Shown piece after piece: positions 1 through 8,480 of a stretch of DNA of 64,000 nt. Position 1 is the stretch's first letter. Each line of letters opens with the position of its first letter. The position numbers and the translations under genes are program-made. Below the pieces are notes generated by a model that was given only the letters and a program-made list of their open reading frames with translations, made no database searches and had not been told where the DNA came from. The DNA lies in contig NZ_LMRD01000008.1 in assembly GCF_001425575.1 (NCBI RefSeq), forward strand, positions 81,171 to 145,170. Direction: 5' to 3'. The DNA comes from Aurantimonas sp. Leaf443 (GTDB taxonomy: Bacteria; Pseudomonadota; Alphaproteobacteria; Rhizobiales; Rhizobiaceae).

Positions 1-21
1 CGACCTGTCGGGCCTCCCGAT

Positions 22-978
22 CTAGCCTCCTTCGCCGGGCCCGGGCGGAAGGAGCCCGGTCTGACGCGGCGTGCGGGCCGAGGCCTCCCCGCCTTCGGCC
101 TCGGCCCTGTAGGTGTCGATGAAGGCGGCAAGGGCGGGGTTCTCGTTGCCCGGACGCCAGACCATCATCAGTTCGACGGGCTTGGCGGGCTCGGTCGCCA
201 GCGGCCGAAACGCGATTGCCTCCATGCGCAGGCAGGTGGCGCTCTCCGGCACGAGCGCGGCGCCGAAACCGGCGGCCACGAGCGCCAGCATGGTGTGGAT
301 CTGGCCGACCTGCTGCACGATGGTCGGCCGCAGCCCCTCCCGATCCAGAAGCCCGCTCGTCACTTCGAAGAAATATTTCGACGCGTCGGGCGAATAGCCG
401 ATGAGGTTGCAGCCCTCGAGATCGGCCAGCCGCAGGTCGTCCCGCAAGGAGAGCGGATCGTCGCGGTGGAGCGCCACGACCAGCGCCTCGGGCGCGAGCG
501 GCAGGCTGGCATGCCTGGAGCCGGGCGGCAGGGCCCGCAGGAGCCCGACATCGAGAATGCCGCTGTCGAGCCCTTCGAGCTGGGCATGGGTCACCATCTC
601 CCGCAGCACGACGTCGATCCCGGCCATGCGCCGGCGCAGGAGATCGAGCAGGGCGGGCATGCGGCTGTAGCCGGAGGCCGCGGTGAAGCCGAGGCGCAGC
701 GTCCCGGCCTCGCCGCGCCAGACCCGGCGCGTCCAGCTCGCCGCACTGTCCGCCAGGCGCAGGATGCGCCGCGCCTCCGGCAGGAAGGCGCGCCCGGCCG
801 GCGTCAACCGCACGACGCGGCTGGAGCGCTCCAGGAGCCGCGCGTCCAGGGAATGTTCGAGAAGCTGGATCTGCCGGCTGAGCGGGGGTTGCGTCATGTT
901 CAGGCGCGTGGCGGCGCGCCCGAAATGAAGTTCTTCCGCCACCGCCACGAAGCAGCGCAATTGGCTGAGCTCGAACAT
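22..978 (-). CDS. LysR-family transcriptional regulator
   Basis: The protein is about 318 residues. The LysR winged helix occupies roughly residues 2-60 (FELSQLRCFVAVAEELHFG, then TQPPLSRQIQLLE), followed by a periplasmic-binding-like effector domain. I chose the ATG at 978 because the domain begins directly after it; an upstream in-frame ATG at 1026 would add 16 residues with no LysR character. It is divergent from kdgD-gudD, so by family habit it probably controls that glucarate operon with a sugar-acid effector. That role is inferred from position. A short palindrome lies just upstream at 991-1006. Confidence 0.9.
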   Translation of the reverse strand: MFELSQLRCFVAVAEELHFGRAATRLNMTQPPLSRQIQLLEHSLDARLLERSSRVVRLTPAGRAFLPEARRILRLADSAASWTRRVWRGEAGTLRLGFTAASGYSRMPALLDLLRRRMAGIDVVLREMVTHAQLEGLDSGILDVGLLRALPPGSRHASLPLAPEALVVALHRDDPLSLRDDLRLADLEGCNLIGYSPDASKYFFEVTSGLLDREGLRPTIVQQVGQIHTMLALVAAGFGAALVPESATCLRMEAIAFRPLATEPAKPVELMMVWRPGNENPALAAFIDTYRAEAEGGEASARTPRQTGLLPPGPGEGG

Positions 979-990
979 CGATCCAATCCG

Positions 991-1006
991 TGCATCAATC
1001 GATGCA
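991..1006. promoter_or_regulatory. Inverted repeat between divergent lysR and kdgD
   Basis: TGCATC-AATC-GATGCA is a perfect 6-bp inverted repeat with a 4-nt spacer. It sits 12 nt upstream of the lysR start and 135 nt upstream of kdgD. LysR proteins usually bind dyads in such divergent promoters, so this is a candidate operator. No clear -35/-10 pair was recognised around it. Confidence 0.4.
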
Positions 1007-1140
1007 GTTTTTGAGTTAGACCACATCGAAGGATCGGTCTACCCCTTTGCCACGAGCCGCCGAACGCGGCGCTTCCTGGACCGACGGGCCAATGGACTTG
1101 GCCGACCGACGTGACCGGACTGGAACCTGAAGGCCGAGCG

Positions 1141-2085
1141 ATGACGAACCTTTCTCCTGCCTCGATGGCCACCGCCGTGGGATCGGGTCTCCTGACCTTC
1201 CCGATCACGCAGTTCGACGGCGCCAACCGTTTCGACGAAGCCGCCTTCCGCGCGCATTGCGCGTGGCTCCTCGGCTACGACGTGGCGGCGCTGTTCGCCG
1301 CCGGCGGCACGGGCGAGTTCTTCTCCCTCACGCCGGCCGAGGTCGAGGCCGTGGTGCGGGCCGCCGTCGTCGAGACGAACGGGCGCGTCCCGGTGATCGC
1401 CGGCTGCGGCTACGGCACGGCGATCGCGGTCGAGATCGCCAGGGCCGCCGAGCGCGCCGGGGCGGACGGGCTCCTGCTGCTGCCCCCCTATCTCACGGAA
1501 GCCGGACAGGAGGGCCTGACCGCCCATGTCGAGGCCGTGTGCCGCGCGGTCGGCATCGGCGTCATCGTCTACAACCGTGCCAACGCCGTTCTCGGCCCCG
1601 AGGCGCTGGCCCGGCTCTGCGAGCGCTGCCCCAACCTCGTCGGCTTCAAGGACGGCGTCGGCGATCTCGAGCTGATGGCCCGCGTCGCCAGCCGGATCGG
1701 CGACCGCCTGACCTATGTCGGCGGCCTGCCGACCGCCGAGACCTTCGCCCTTCCCTATCTGGAGATGGGCGTGACGACCTATTCTTCGGCGATCTACAAC
1801 TTCATGCCGGAATGGGCGCTGCACTTCTACAAGGCCGTGCGGGCCCGCGACCGCGAGACGGTGGCGACGGAGCTTCGCGAGTTCGTGCTGCCCTATATCG
1901 CGCTGCGCGACCGTGGCCGGGGCTATGCGGTGTCGATCGTCAAGGCGGGCGTGGACGCGATCGGGCGTTCCGGCGGGCCGGTGCGCACGCCGCTGACGGA
2001 CCTCACCCCGGCGGAACGGGCCGAACTGAAGGCGCTGATCGAGACGGCCGAAGCCCGGGTGCCCCGCACCTCCCTCGCCGCCTGA
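1141..2085 (+). CDS. kdgD: 5-dehydro-4-deoxyglucarate dehydratase (decarboxylating)
   Basis: A 314-residue member of the DHDPS/NAL class I aldolase superfamily. It converts 5-keto-4-deoxy-D-glucarate to 2-oxoglutarate semialdehyde, releasing water and CO2, in the cytosol. Seen in the sequence: the GGTGEF substrate loop at residues 55-60, the YNR tyrosine at about Y144 that replaces the usual YN-x-P, and the Schiff-base lysine in VGFKDGVGD at about K170. I prefer the ATG at 1141 to the one at 1111 because homology begins at MTNLSP. It is followed 58 nt downstream by gudD, which makes its substrate. The next enzyme, 2-oxoglutarate semialdehyde dehydrogenase, is not in the window. Confidence 0.9.
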   Translation: MTNLSPASMATAVGSGLLTFPITQFDGANRFDEAAFRAHCAWLLGYDVAALFAAGGTGEFFSLTPAEVEAVVRAAVVETNGRVPVIAGCGYGTAIAVEIARAAERAGADGLLLLPPYLTEAGQEGLTAHVEAVCRAVGIGVIVYNRANAVLGPEALARLCERCPNLVGFKDGVGDLELMARVASRIGDRLTYVGGLPTAETFALPYLEMGVTTYSSAIYNFMPEWALHFYKAVRARDRETVATELREFVLPYIALRDRGRGYAVSIVKAGVDAIGRSGGPVRTPLTDLTPAERAELKALIETAEARVPRTSLAA

Positions 2086-2143
2086 CGGATCGCGACAGGG
2101 CGGCGGGCGCCGGCCGCGCCGCCCCACACGGGAGGATGAACCC

Positions 2144-3511
2144 ATGAACGCCATGAACCAGGGCTCGGTCGCCCGACTCGCATCGCGCGCGCCGCGCATC
2201 GTCTCGGTGCGCGCCGTGCCCGTCGCCGGTCGCGACAGCATGCTCCTGAACCTGTCGGGGGCACATGCGCCCTTCTTCACCCGCAACCTCGCCATCGTCG
2301 AGGACGACAGCGGCCATGTGGGCGTCGGCGAGGTCCCCGGCGGCGAGGCGATCCGGCGGACGCTGGAGGAGGCGGCGCCTCTCCTGCTGGGCGCCTCCAT
2401 CGGCGACCACAACGCGCTCCTCAACCGGGTGCGCAGCACGTTCGACGACCGCGACAGCGGCGGCCGCGGCCTTCAGACCTTCGACCTGCGCACGACCATC
2501 CATGTCGTCACGGCGCTGGAATCGGCGCTGCTCGACCTCCTGGGCCAGCATCTCGGGGTTCCCGTCGCCGCGCTTCTGGGCGAAGGCCAGCAGCGCGACC
2601 GCGTGGAGATGCTCGGCTACCTCTTCTATGTCGGCGACCGGCGCAAGACCGACCTGCCCTATCGCGCCGGCGAAGGCGCCGTGGACGACTGGACGCGCCT
2701 GCGCGACGAGGAGGCGCTGACGCCCGAGGCCGTCGCGGATCTCGCGCGGGCGGCGCAGGAGCGCTACGGCTTCCGCGACTTCAAGCTGAAGGGCGGCGTC
2801 CTCGCCGGCGAGGAGGAGATGGAGGCGGCCGCGGCGATCAAGCGCCGGTTCCCCGAGGCGCGCGTGACGCTCGATCCGAACGGGGCGTGGTCGCTGGAGG
2901 AGGCGATCCGCGTCTGCAAGGGTCGCGGCGACGTGCTGGCCTATGCCGAGGATCCCTGCGGCGCCGAGAACGGCTATTCGGGCCGCGAGGTCATGGCGGA
3001 ATTCCGCCGCGCCACCGGCCTGCCGACGGCCACCAACATGATCGCGACGGACTGGCGCCAGCTCGCCCACGCCGTGCAGCTGCAGTCGGTCGACATCCCG
3101 CTGGCCGATCCGCATTTCTGGACCATGCAGGGCTCGGTGCGCGTGGCCCAGCTCTGCCAGGCCTTCGGCCTCACCTGGGGCTCCCATTCCAACAATCATT
3201 TCGACGTGTCGCTGGCCATGTTCACCCATGTCGGGGCGGCGGCGCCCGGCCGCGTCACGGCCCTCGACACCCACTGGATCTGGCAGGACGGGACGGAGCG
3301 ACTGACCCTCGAGCCGCCCCCCATCGTGGACGGACACGTCGCCGTGCCGGAGCGGCCGGGCCTCGGCGTCGAGCTCGACATGGAGCGCGTCGAAGCCGCC
3401 CACCGCCTCTATCTCGATCACTGTCTGGGGGCGCGCGACGACGCCGCGGCCATGCAGTTCCTCGTGCCGGACTGGCGCTTCGACAACAAGAAGCCCTGTC
3501 TCGTCCGCTAG
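2144..3511 (+). CDS. gudD: Glucarate dehydratase
   Basis: A 455-residue enolase-superfamily enzyme of the mandelate-racemase/GlucD branch. It dehydrates D-glucarate (and usually L-idarate) to 5-keto-4-deoxy-D-glucarate. The catalytic set is intact at a constant +9 offset from the recalled E. coli GlucD numbering: the KLK pair K214 and K216, metal ligands D244, E275 and N298, the Asp at D322 and the general-base His at H348. Residues 1-15 are a variable leader. It lies between kdgD and a TctC-type binding protein on the same strand and is probably cotranscribed with them. Confidence 0.94.
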   Translation: MNAMNQGSVARLASRAPRIVSVRAVPVAGRDSMLLNLSGAHAPFFTRNLAIVEDDSGHVGVGEVPGGEAIRRTLEEAAPLLLGASIGDHNALLNRVRSTFDDRDSGGRGLQTFDLRTTIHVVTALESALLDLLGQHLGVPVAALLGEGQQRDRVEMLGYLFYVGDRRKTDLPYRAGEGAVDDWTRLRDEEALTPEAVADLARAAQERYGFRDFKLKGGVLAGEEEMEAAAAIKRRFPEARVTLDPNGAWSLEEAIRVCKGRGDVLAYAEDPCGAENGYSGREVMAEFRRATGLPTATNMIATDWRQLAHAVQLQSVDIPLADPHFWTMQGSVRVAQLCQAFGLTWGSHSNNHFDVSLAMFTHVGAAAPGRVTALDTHWIWQDGTERLTLEPPPIVDGHVAVPERPGLGVELDMERVEAAHRLYLDHCLGARDDAAAMQFLVPDWRFDNKKPCLVR

Positions 3512-3636
3512 CCGAGGAGACAGGCCGCCGGCCGCAGCGCAAGGAGGCGCGGGCCGGGGGAAGGACGCCGCAACCCTCGCCACGGCCGGGCAGACCCGGT
3601 CCTTCGCGAGCATCCGTTTCTGGGAGGAAACAAGGC

Positions 3637-4614
3637 ATGACATCGCTATTCGCCCGTCTGGCCGTCACCGGCTGCGCCCTTCTGGCCGCGGCCGGCGCCC
3701 CGGCTCTCGCCCAGACCTATCCCGACAAGCCCGTGACCATCGTCGTGCCCTTCCCGCCGGGCGGGGCCACCGACACGACCGCGCGCCTCATGGAGGCCGG
3801 CATGGCCAAGGCGCTCGGCCAGACCGTGCTCGTGGAGAACAAGCCCGGCGCCACCGGCTCCATCGGGGCCACGGAAGTGGCGCAGTCCGATCCGGACGGC
3901 TACCGGCTGATGATCGCCTCGCTCGGCACCTTCGCGACCAACCCCTATCTCCAGCGCAACCTCGCCTACGACCCGATCAAGGACTTCGATCTCCTGACCG
4001 TGGCGGTGCGCACGCCCAACGTCCTCGTCGCGGCCAAGCAGGACCCGGCCAAGACGGTGGCCGAACTCGTCGAGCGCATGAAGGCCGACCCCGCCGGCGT
4101 GACCTTCGCCTCGTCCGGCACCGGGTCCTCGGACCATCTGACGGCCGCGCTCTTCATGCAGGCCGTCGGGGCCGAAGGCGTCCACGTGCCCTACAAGGGC
4201 GGATCGGCGGCCCAGACCGACCTTCTCGGGGGCCATGTCGACGTCTCGTTCCAGAATCTCGGCGCCATCCTCGGCTACGTGAAGGCCGGAGAGCTCAAGG
4301 CCCTCGCCGTGACCAGCGAACAGCGCCACCCCCTTCTGCCGGACGTGCCGACGCTGAGCGAACTCGGCTATCCCACCGTGGTGGTGAACTCCTGGCAGGG
4401 CGTGGCCGCGCCGAAGGGCCTGCCGACCGAGGTGAAGGCCAAGCTGAACGAGGCGATCCAGGCCTCGCTCAAGGAGCCGGCCGCGGTCTCCAAGTTCGGG
4501 GAACTCGGCTTCGAGGTCGTCGGCAACTCCAACGACGCGTTCGCCGCCTATCTCGGCGAGGAAATGGCGCGCTGGAAGGACGTCATCGAGAAGGGCGGCA
4601 TCCAGGCGGAATAA
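3637..4614 (+). CDS. Bug/TctC-family tripartite tricarboxylate-type binding protein
   Basis: A 325-residue periplasmic solute-binding protein. A signal peptide covers about residues 1-24 and appears to be cleaved after ALA, with the mature form starting near QTYPDKPV. The N-terminal YPDKPVTIVVPFPPGG stretch is the hallmark of the Bug family. The ATG at 3637 has GGGAGG about 8 nt upstream. Its position 125 nt after gudD suggests binding of glucarate or a related aldarate. No TctA/TctB membrane partners are encoded in the window, so it is an orphan binding protein, as is common in this family. Confidence 0.9.
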   Translation: MTSLFARLAVTGCALLAAAGAPALAQTYPDKPVTIVVPFPPGGATDTTARLMEAGMAKALGQTVLVENKPGATGSIGATEVAQSDPDGYRLMIASLGTFATNPYLQRNLAYDPIKDFDLLTVAVRTPNVLVAAKQDPAKTVAELVERMKADPAGVTFASSGTGSSDHLTAALFMQAVGAEGVHVPYKGGSAAQTDLLGGHVDVSFQNLGAILGYVKAGELKALAVTSEQRHPLLPDVPTLSELGYPTVVVNSWQGVAAPKGLPTEVKAKLNEAIQASLKEPAAVSKFGELGFEVVGNSNDAFAAYLGEEMARWKDVIEKGGIQAE

Positions 4615-4624
4615 CCGAAGGCTC

Positions 4625-4654
4625 CGGTCGGGCGCGGCAGAACCGCCCCGACCG
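4625..4654 (+). terminator. Hairpin after the glucarate operon
   Basis: CGGTCGGG pairs with CCCGACCG, and inside it GCGG pairs with CCGC around a 5-nt loop. This makes a 12-bp stem with one bulged C, beginning 10 nt after the binding-protein stop codon. There is no strong T-run. It would end kdgD-gudD-tctC transcription before the next gene at 4873. Confidence 0.5.
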
Positions 4655-4872
4655 TTCCGCAGGCCCTTCGCCCCATCCTGCGCCGCGGTCGGCATCGCCT
4701 CGAAGAGGGGCGCCGGCCGCGGCTTTCGCCGTCGCCGGCGGGCGTCCCGGGCCTCGAGACCGGCCGGGCGGAACGGGACGGCTCGCCGGCACGGGGCGCG
4801 CCCCTAGCTTAGACGGCGGACCCGCTGCCAGCTGCGGCCTCGACCCCTCCTCTTCCTGCCGGACGGCCTGCC

Positions 4873-5802
4873 ATGACGAATCATCGGATCGACGAGACCA
4901 CGAGCGGGGTGTTCGTCATCTCGCCGACGCCCTTCACCGACGAAGGCGCCCTCGATCTCGAAGGGACCGACCGGCTCGTCGACTTCTACGTCGACAAGGA
5001 CGTCACCGGCTTCACCATCCTCGGCATCCTGGGCGAGGCCACGAAGCTGACGCCGCAGGAGGCGGGCGCCTTCATGGCGCGGTTCCTCGCGCGCCTGTCC
5101 GGCTCGCACCCGGTCATCGTGGGCGCCAGCAATCCGGGCACCGACAATCTCGTGCGCTTCGCCAACACGGCGATGGAGGCGGGCGCCGCCGGCATCATGG
5201 TCGCGCCCATCGCGGGCCTGAAGACGGACGACCAGGTCTTCTCCTATTTCGAGACCGTCCTCTCGCGCCTTGCCGACATTCCCGTCTGCTACCAGGACTA
5301 TCCGCAGACGACGGGCGTCGCGACCTCGGTCGCCGTCCTCCATCGCCTCGTCGACGCCTTCCCCAACCTCGTCATGCTCAAGCACGAGGAATCGCCGGGC
5401 CTGACGAAGATCACCAGGCTGCGCGAGCGCTCCGATGCGGGACAGGGGCGGCGGATCTCGATCCTGTGCGGCAACGGCGGGCTGCACCTGCCGCAGGAAC
5501 TGGCGCGCGGGGCGGACGGGGCGATGACGGGCTTCGCCTATCCGGAAATGCTGGTCGAGGTCTGCGCGCGCTTCTTCGCCGGGGATGTCGAGGGCGCCGA
5601 GGACACGTTCGACCTCTATCTCCCGATCCTGCGCCACGAACAGCAGCTCGGCTTCGGCTTCGCCCTGCGCAAGGAGATCCTGCGCCGGCGCGGCGCCCTG
5701 GCCAGCGCCCATGTGCGCCATCCCGGTCCGCGCCTTGCCGCGCGCGACCTTGAGGAACTCGACGCCCTCATGGCGCGCCTCGCCGTCAAGCTCGGCGACT
5801 GA
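4873..5802 (+). CDS. DHDPS-family aldolase/dehydratase of unknown substrate
   Basis: A 309-residue class I aldolase-type TIM barrel. The Schiff-base lysine is present in MLKHEES at K170, and a tyrosine occurs in CYQDYP at Y140. The substrate loop reads GILGEATKLT (51-60) instead of the GTTGE or GGTGE of DapA and KdgD, so it is unlikely to be a lysine-pathway enzyme. It precedes a FadR-type regulator, a TRAP transporter and a sugar-acid type dehydrogenase on the same strand, which suggests cleavage or dehydration of a 2-keto-3-deoxy sugar acid. The substrate cannot be named from sequence. Confidence 0.8.
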   Translation: MTNHRIDETTSGVFVISPTPFTDEGALDLEGTDRLVDFYVDKDVTGFTILGILGEATKLTPQEAGAFMARFLARLSGSHPVIVGASNPGTDNLVRFANTAMEAGAAGIMVAPIAGLKTDDQVFSYFETVLSRLADIPVCYQDYPQTTGVATSVAVLHRLVDAFPNLVMLKHEESPGLTKITRLRERSDAGQGRRISILCGNGGLHLPQELARGADGAMTGFAYPEMLVEVCARFFAGDVEGAEDTFDLYLPILRHEQQLGFGFALRKEILRRRGALASAHVRHPGPRLAARDLEELDALMARLAVKLGD

Positions 5803-5995
5803 GGGACGGCGGGCCGGGCCGGCGGAGCGACCCGCCGCCTCCGGCCAGGCGCCGGGTTCCGGTCGCCCGTCTCGATCCTCCCTCTCCCGATGAAGGGCGC
5901 CCGCCGGATCGCGGCCGCGCGGCGGCCCCCGTCCCGCTCGACTTTTGCGCGAGGCTCCGCTTGACGAGGCCCGGCCTTTCCGAGACAGTCCGAGA

Positions 5996-6012
5996 AATTG
6001 GTCAGATCAATT
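5996..6012. promoter_or_regulatory. Candidate GntR/FadR-type operator
   Basis: A 17-bp dyad, AATTGGTCAGATCAATT, centred on A6004. The arms AATTGGTC and GATCAATT match at 7 of 8 positions. It resembles the TTGGTNNACCAA sites of hexuronate regulators of the FadR subfamily. It lies 40 nt upstream of the GntR start at 6052, just after a possible -35 (TTGACG, 5961-5966), so autoregulation of the regulator-TRAP operon is likely. Confidence 0.6.
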
Positions 6013-6051
6013 GACCGGTTGCGGACGCCTTGGGAGGGGCTTCCCGACGCC

Positions 6052-6816
6052 ATGCCCCTCGAAGCCATCGAGCCGCGCCGTCTCTACCGTCAGGTCGCCG
6101 ACCAGCTTCGCCGGCTGATCGAGGAGGGCGGGCTTTCGGTCGGAGACCGGCTGCCGACCGAGCGCGAACTGTCCGAGCGGCTCGGCATCTCCCGGCCCAC
6201 CGTGCGCGAGGCGCTGATCGCGCTGGAGGTGGAGGGGCGCGTGCGCATCCGCGTCGGGTCCGGCATCTACGTCGCCCGGCCGCAGCGCAAGGCGCTGGAG
6301 GCCGGCGCGGGCGAGATCGAGGGCCCCTTCGAGGTGCTGCGCGCCCGCGAGGTCGTGGAAAGCGCCATCGCCCGGCAGGCCGCCGCCGGCGTCACGCCCG
6401 AGGCCCTCGCCGCGCTCGACGCCGCGCTCGCGCGCATGGAGGCCGGCCCGCACGTGACCGCGCAGGCCGTCGCGCACGACCGCCGGTTCCATGTCGCGGT
6501 CGCCGGCGTCCTCGGCAACGCGGTGCTGGAACGCTTCGTCGGCGACCTCTTCGACCAGCGCCTGACCCCCTATTTCGCGCGCCTGTCGCAATATTTCGAG
6601 ACCGACGAAAGCTGGCGCCTCGCCCATGTCGAGCACCGCGCGGTGCGGGACGCGATCGCGGCGGGCGACCCGGCGGGCGCGGAAGCCGCGATGCGGCGCC
6701 ACCTGCAGGAATCGCAGAAACGGTTCCAGACGAGTTTCGGCGAGGGAGACGCCGAAGGAGCGGGCGGGAGGCCCACACGCTCCACCGAACAGAAACAACG
6801 GGAGGACATCACATGA
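6052..6816 (+). CDS. FadR-subfamily GntR transcriptional regulator
   Basis: A 254-residue regulator. The N-terminal winged helix covers about residues 10-75, with the GntR signature around LPTERELSERLGISRPTVREAL and a wing ending RIRVGSGIYVA. An all-helical FCD domain follows, with the Asp/His pattern of metal-containing FCD effectors (HDRRFH and, near the end, HVEHRAV). I chose the ATG at 6052 for its GGGAGGGG ribosome site and because the predicted operator lies upstream of it. Its stop overlaps the dctP start by 4 nt (ATGA), so it is cotranscribed with the TRAP genes it probably represses until a sugar acid is bound. Confidence 0.9.
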   Translation: MPLEAIEPRRLYRQVADQLRRLIEEGGLSVGDRLPTERELSERLGISRPTVREALIALEVEGRVRIRVGSGIYVARPQRKALEAGAGEIEGPFEVLRAREVVESAIARQAAAGVTPEALAALDAALARMEAGPHVTAQAVAHDRRFHVAVAGVLGNAVLERFVGDLFDQRLTPYFARLSQYFETDESWRLAHVEHRAVRDAIAAGDPAGAEAAMRRHLQESQKRFQTSFGEGDAEGAGGRPTRSTEQKQREDIT

Positions 6817-7793
6817 TCGCACGACGCAGCGTACTTGGCGCCTTCGGCGCGCTGGCGGGCCTGGCGGCCCTGACGGGCGGGGCGAGCGCCCAGACCAAGC
6901 TGAACTGGGCCCATGTCTACGAGGTGACGGAGCCCTTCCACACCGAGACGCTCTGGGCGGCCGAGGAGATCAGGAAGCGCACGGACGGGCGCTACGAGAT
7001 CCAGGTCTATCCCGCCTCGCAGCTCGGCAAGGAAGCCGACATCAACCAGGGCCTGACGCTCGGCACGGTCGACATCATCATTTCCGGCTCCTCCTTCGCC
7101 GCCCGCGAGTTCGCGCCCATCGGCGTCACCTACTACCCCTACATCTTCCGCGATCCCGACCATCTCCTGGCCTATACCAAGAGCGACGTCTTCAAGCGGC
7201 TCGCCGCCGGCTACGAGGAGGCCTCCGGCCACCATATCGCGGCCGTCACCTATTACGGCACGCGCCACACGACGGCGAAGAAGCCGGTCAGGACCTGCGA
7301 CGACCTGCAGGGCGTGAAGATGCGCGTGCCGGACGTGCCGGCCTATCTCGCCATGCCCCAGGCCTGCGGCGCCAACACCGCTCCGATCGCCTTCGCGGAG
7401 GTCTATCTCGCCCTGCAGAACGGCACCGTCGAGGCGCAGGAGAACCCGCTGACGACGATCGAGGCCAAGAAGTTCTACGAGGTCCAGTCGCATATCGCCC
7501 TGACCGGCCACATCACCGACCATCTCAACACCGTCGTCTCGCAGTCGCGCTGGGCCTCGCTGACGGACGCGGACAAGGCGATCTTCTCGGAAGTAATGCT
7601 GGAGGCCGCCGCGCGCGCCACCAAGATCGTGCAGGAGCGCGAGGCCGCGCTGGTCGAGACCTTCCGCGGCCGGGGCATCGACGTCGCGGAGGTCGACAAG
7701 GCCGGGTTCGAGAAGGCGGTCGCCGAGCGCGCGCCGCTCGAGAAATACGGCTACCGCAAGGACGACTACGACGCGATCCGCGCGATCCGCTAA
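6813..7793 (+). CDS. dctP: TRAP transporter substrate-binding protein (DctP family)
   Basis: A 326-residue periplasmic binding protein of the TRAP type. The N terminus, ARRSVLGAFG followed by an Ala/Gly/Leu-rich stretch ending GGASA-Q near residue 26, resembles a twin-arginine signal. The mature part starts KLNWAHVYEVTEPF and carries the DctP features QLGKEADINQGL and NPLTTIEAKKF. It overlaps the GntR gene by ATGA and is followed by the matching Q and M permeases. Neighbouring sugar-acid genes suggest a hexonate or aldarate substrate; this is inference. Confidence 0.93.
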   Translation: MIARRSVLGAFGALAGLAALTGGASAQTKLNWAHVYEVTEPFHTETLWAAEEIRKRTDGRYEIQVYPASQLGKEADINQGLTLGTVDIIISGSSFAAREFAPIGVTYYPYIFRDPDHLLAYTKSDVFKRLAAGYEEASGHHIAAVTYYGTRHTTAKKPVRTCDDLQGVKMRVPDVPAYLAMPQACGANTAPIAFAEVYLALQNGTVEAQENPLTTIEAKKFYEVQSHIALTGHITDHLNTVVSQSRWASLTDADKAIFSEVMLEAAARATKIVQEREAALVETFRGRGIDVAEVDKAGFEKAVAERAPLEKYGYRKDDYDAIRAIR

Positions 7794-7902
7794 GCCGGCT
7801 CACCCCGTCGCTTCGCCGGCCGCGCCCGCCGCGACCGGCCCCTCCCCCTTTCCTTCCTGCGATCGTTGACGGACGGCCCGCGGCCGCCCGCGGGAGAAGC
7901 TC

Positions 7903-8475
7903 GTGGCCACGCAAAACCATACGCCCATCACCGGCGAGGAACTCGCCCACGCCTTCGAGGAGGATCAGGGCCCGCCCGACCTCTCGCCCTATTCCGTCGA
8001 GGACTGGGTGGGTCTCGCCGTGTTCTGGGGCATGGCGCTCTGCGTCTTCCTGCAGTTCTTCACCCGCTACGTCCTCAACGACAGTCTCGCCTGGACCGAG
8101 GAGATCGCGATCAACTGCCTCGTGGCGGTGGTGTTCCTGGGCGCCGTCATGTGCACGCGCCTGTCGCGCCACATCCAGGTGGACGTCCTCTACCACTACA
8201 TGCCGAAGGCCCTGGCGCGCCTTCTCTCCACCTTCGTCGACCTCGTGCGCATCGGCTTCTTCGCCTATGCCTGCGTCCTGCTCTGGCGCTACGTCAACAT
8301 CGTCTCGCGCGAGCGCATGGTGACGGTGGACCTGCCGCGCTCGATCGTCTTCTACACCGTTTTCGCCGCCTTCGTCCTCATGCTGCTGCGCTCGCTCCAG
8401 GTCGCCTGGAAGAACGCGCGGCGGGGCTATTCCGTCCTGGAGCGCCCGGGCGCCTTCGACGGCTCGGGAGCCTGA
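7903..8475 (+). CDS. dctQ: TRAP transporter small permease (DctQ family)
   Basis: A 190-residue inner-membrane protein with four predicted membrane segments after a roughly 35-residue cytoplasmic N terminus (first segment VGLAVFWGMALCVFLQFF, then the DctQ-typical RYVLNDSLAWTEEIA). It begins with GTG at 7903, preceded by GGGAGAAG. It lies 109 nt after dctP and 5 nt before dctM and forms the membrane complex with DctM that couples uptake to an ion gradient. Confidence 0.9.
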   Translation: MATQNHTPITGEELAHAFEEDQGPPDLSPYSVEDWVGLAVFWGMALCVFLQFFTRYVLNDSLAWTEEIAINCLVAVVFLGAVMCTRLSRHIQVDVLYHYMPKALARLLSTFVDLVRIGFFAYACVLLWRYVNIVSRERMVTVDLPRSIVFYTVFAAFVLMLLRSLQVAWKNARRGYSVLERPGAFDGSGA

Positions 8476-8480
8476 CCGCC

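Noticed and set aside
2887-4614. Possible fusion of gudD sequence to the binding protein
   Set aside because: The frame before 3637 is an off-frame reading of gudD. A signal peptide and ribosome site define the start at 3637.
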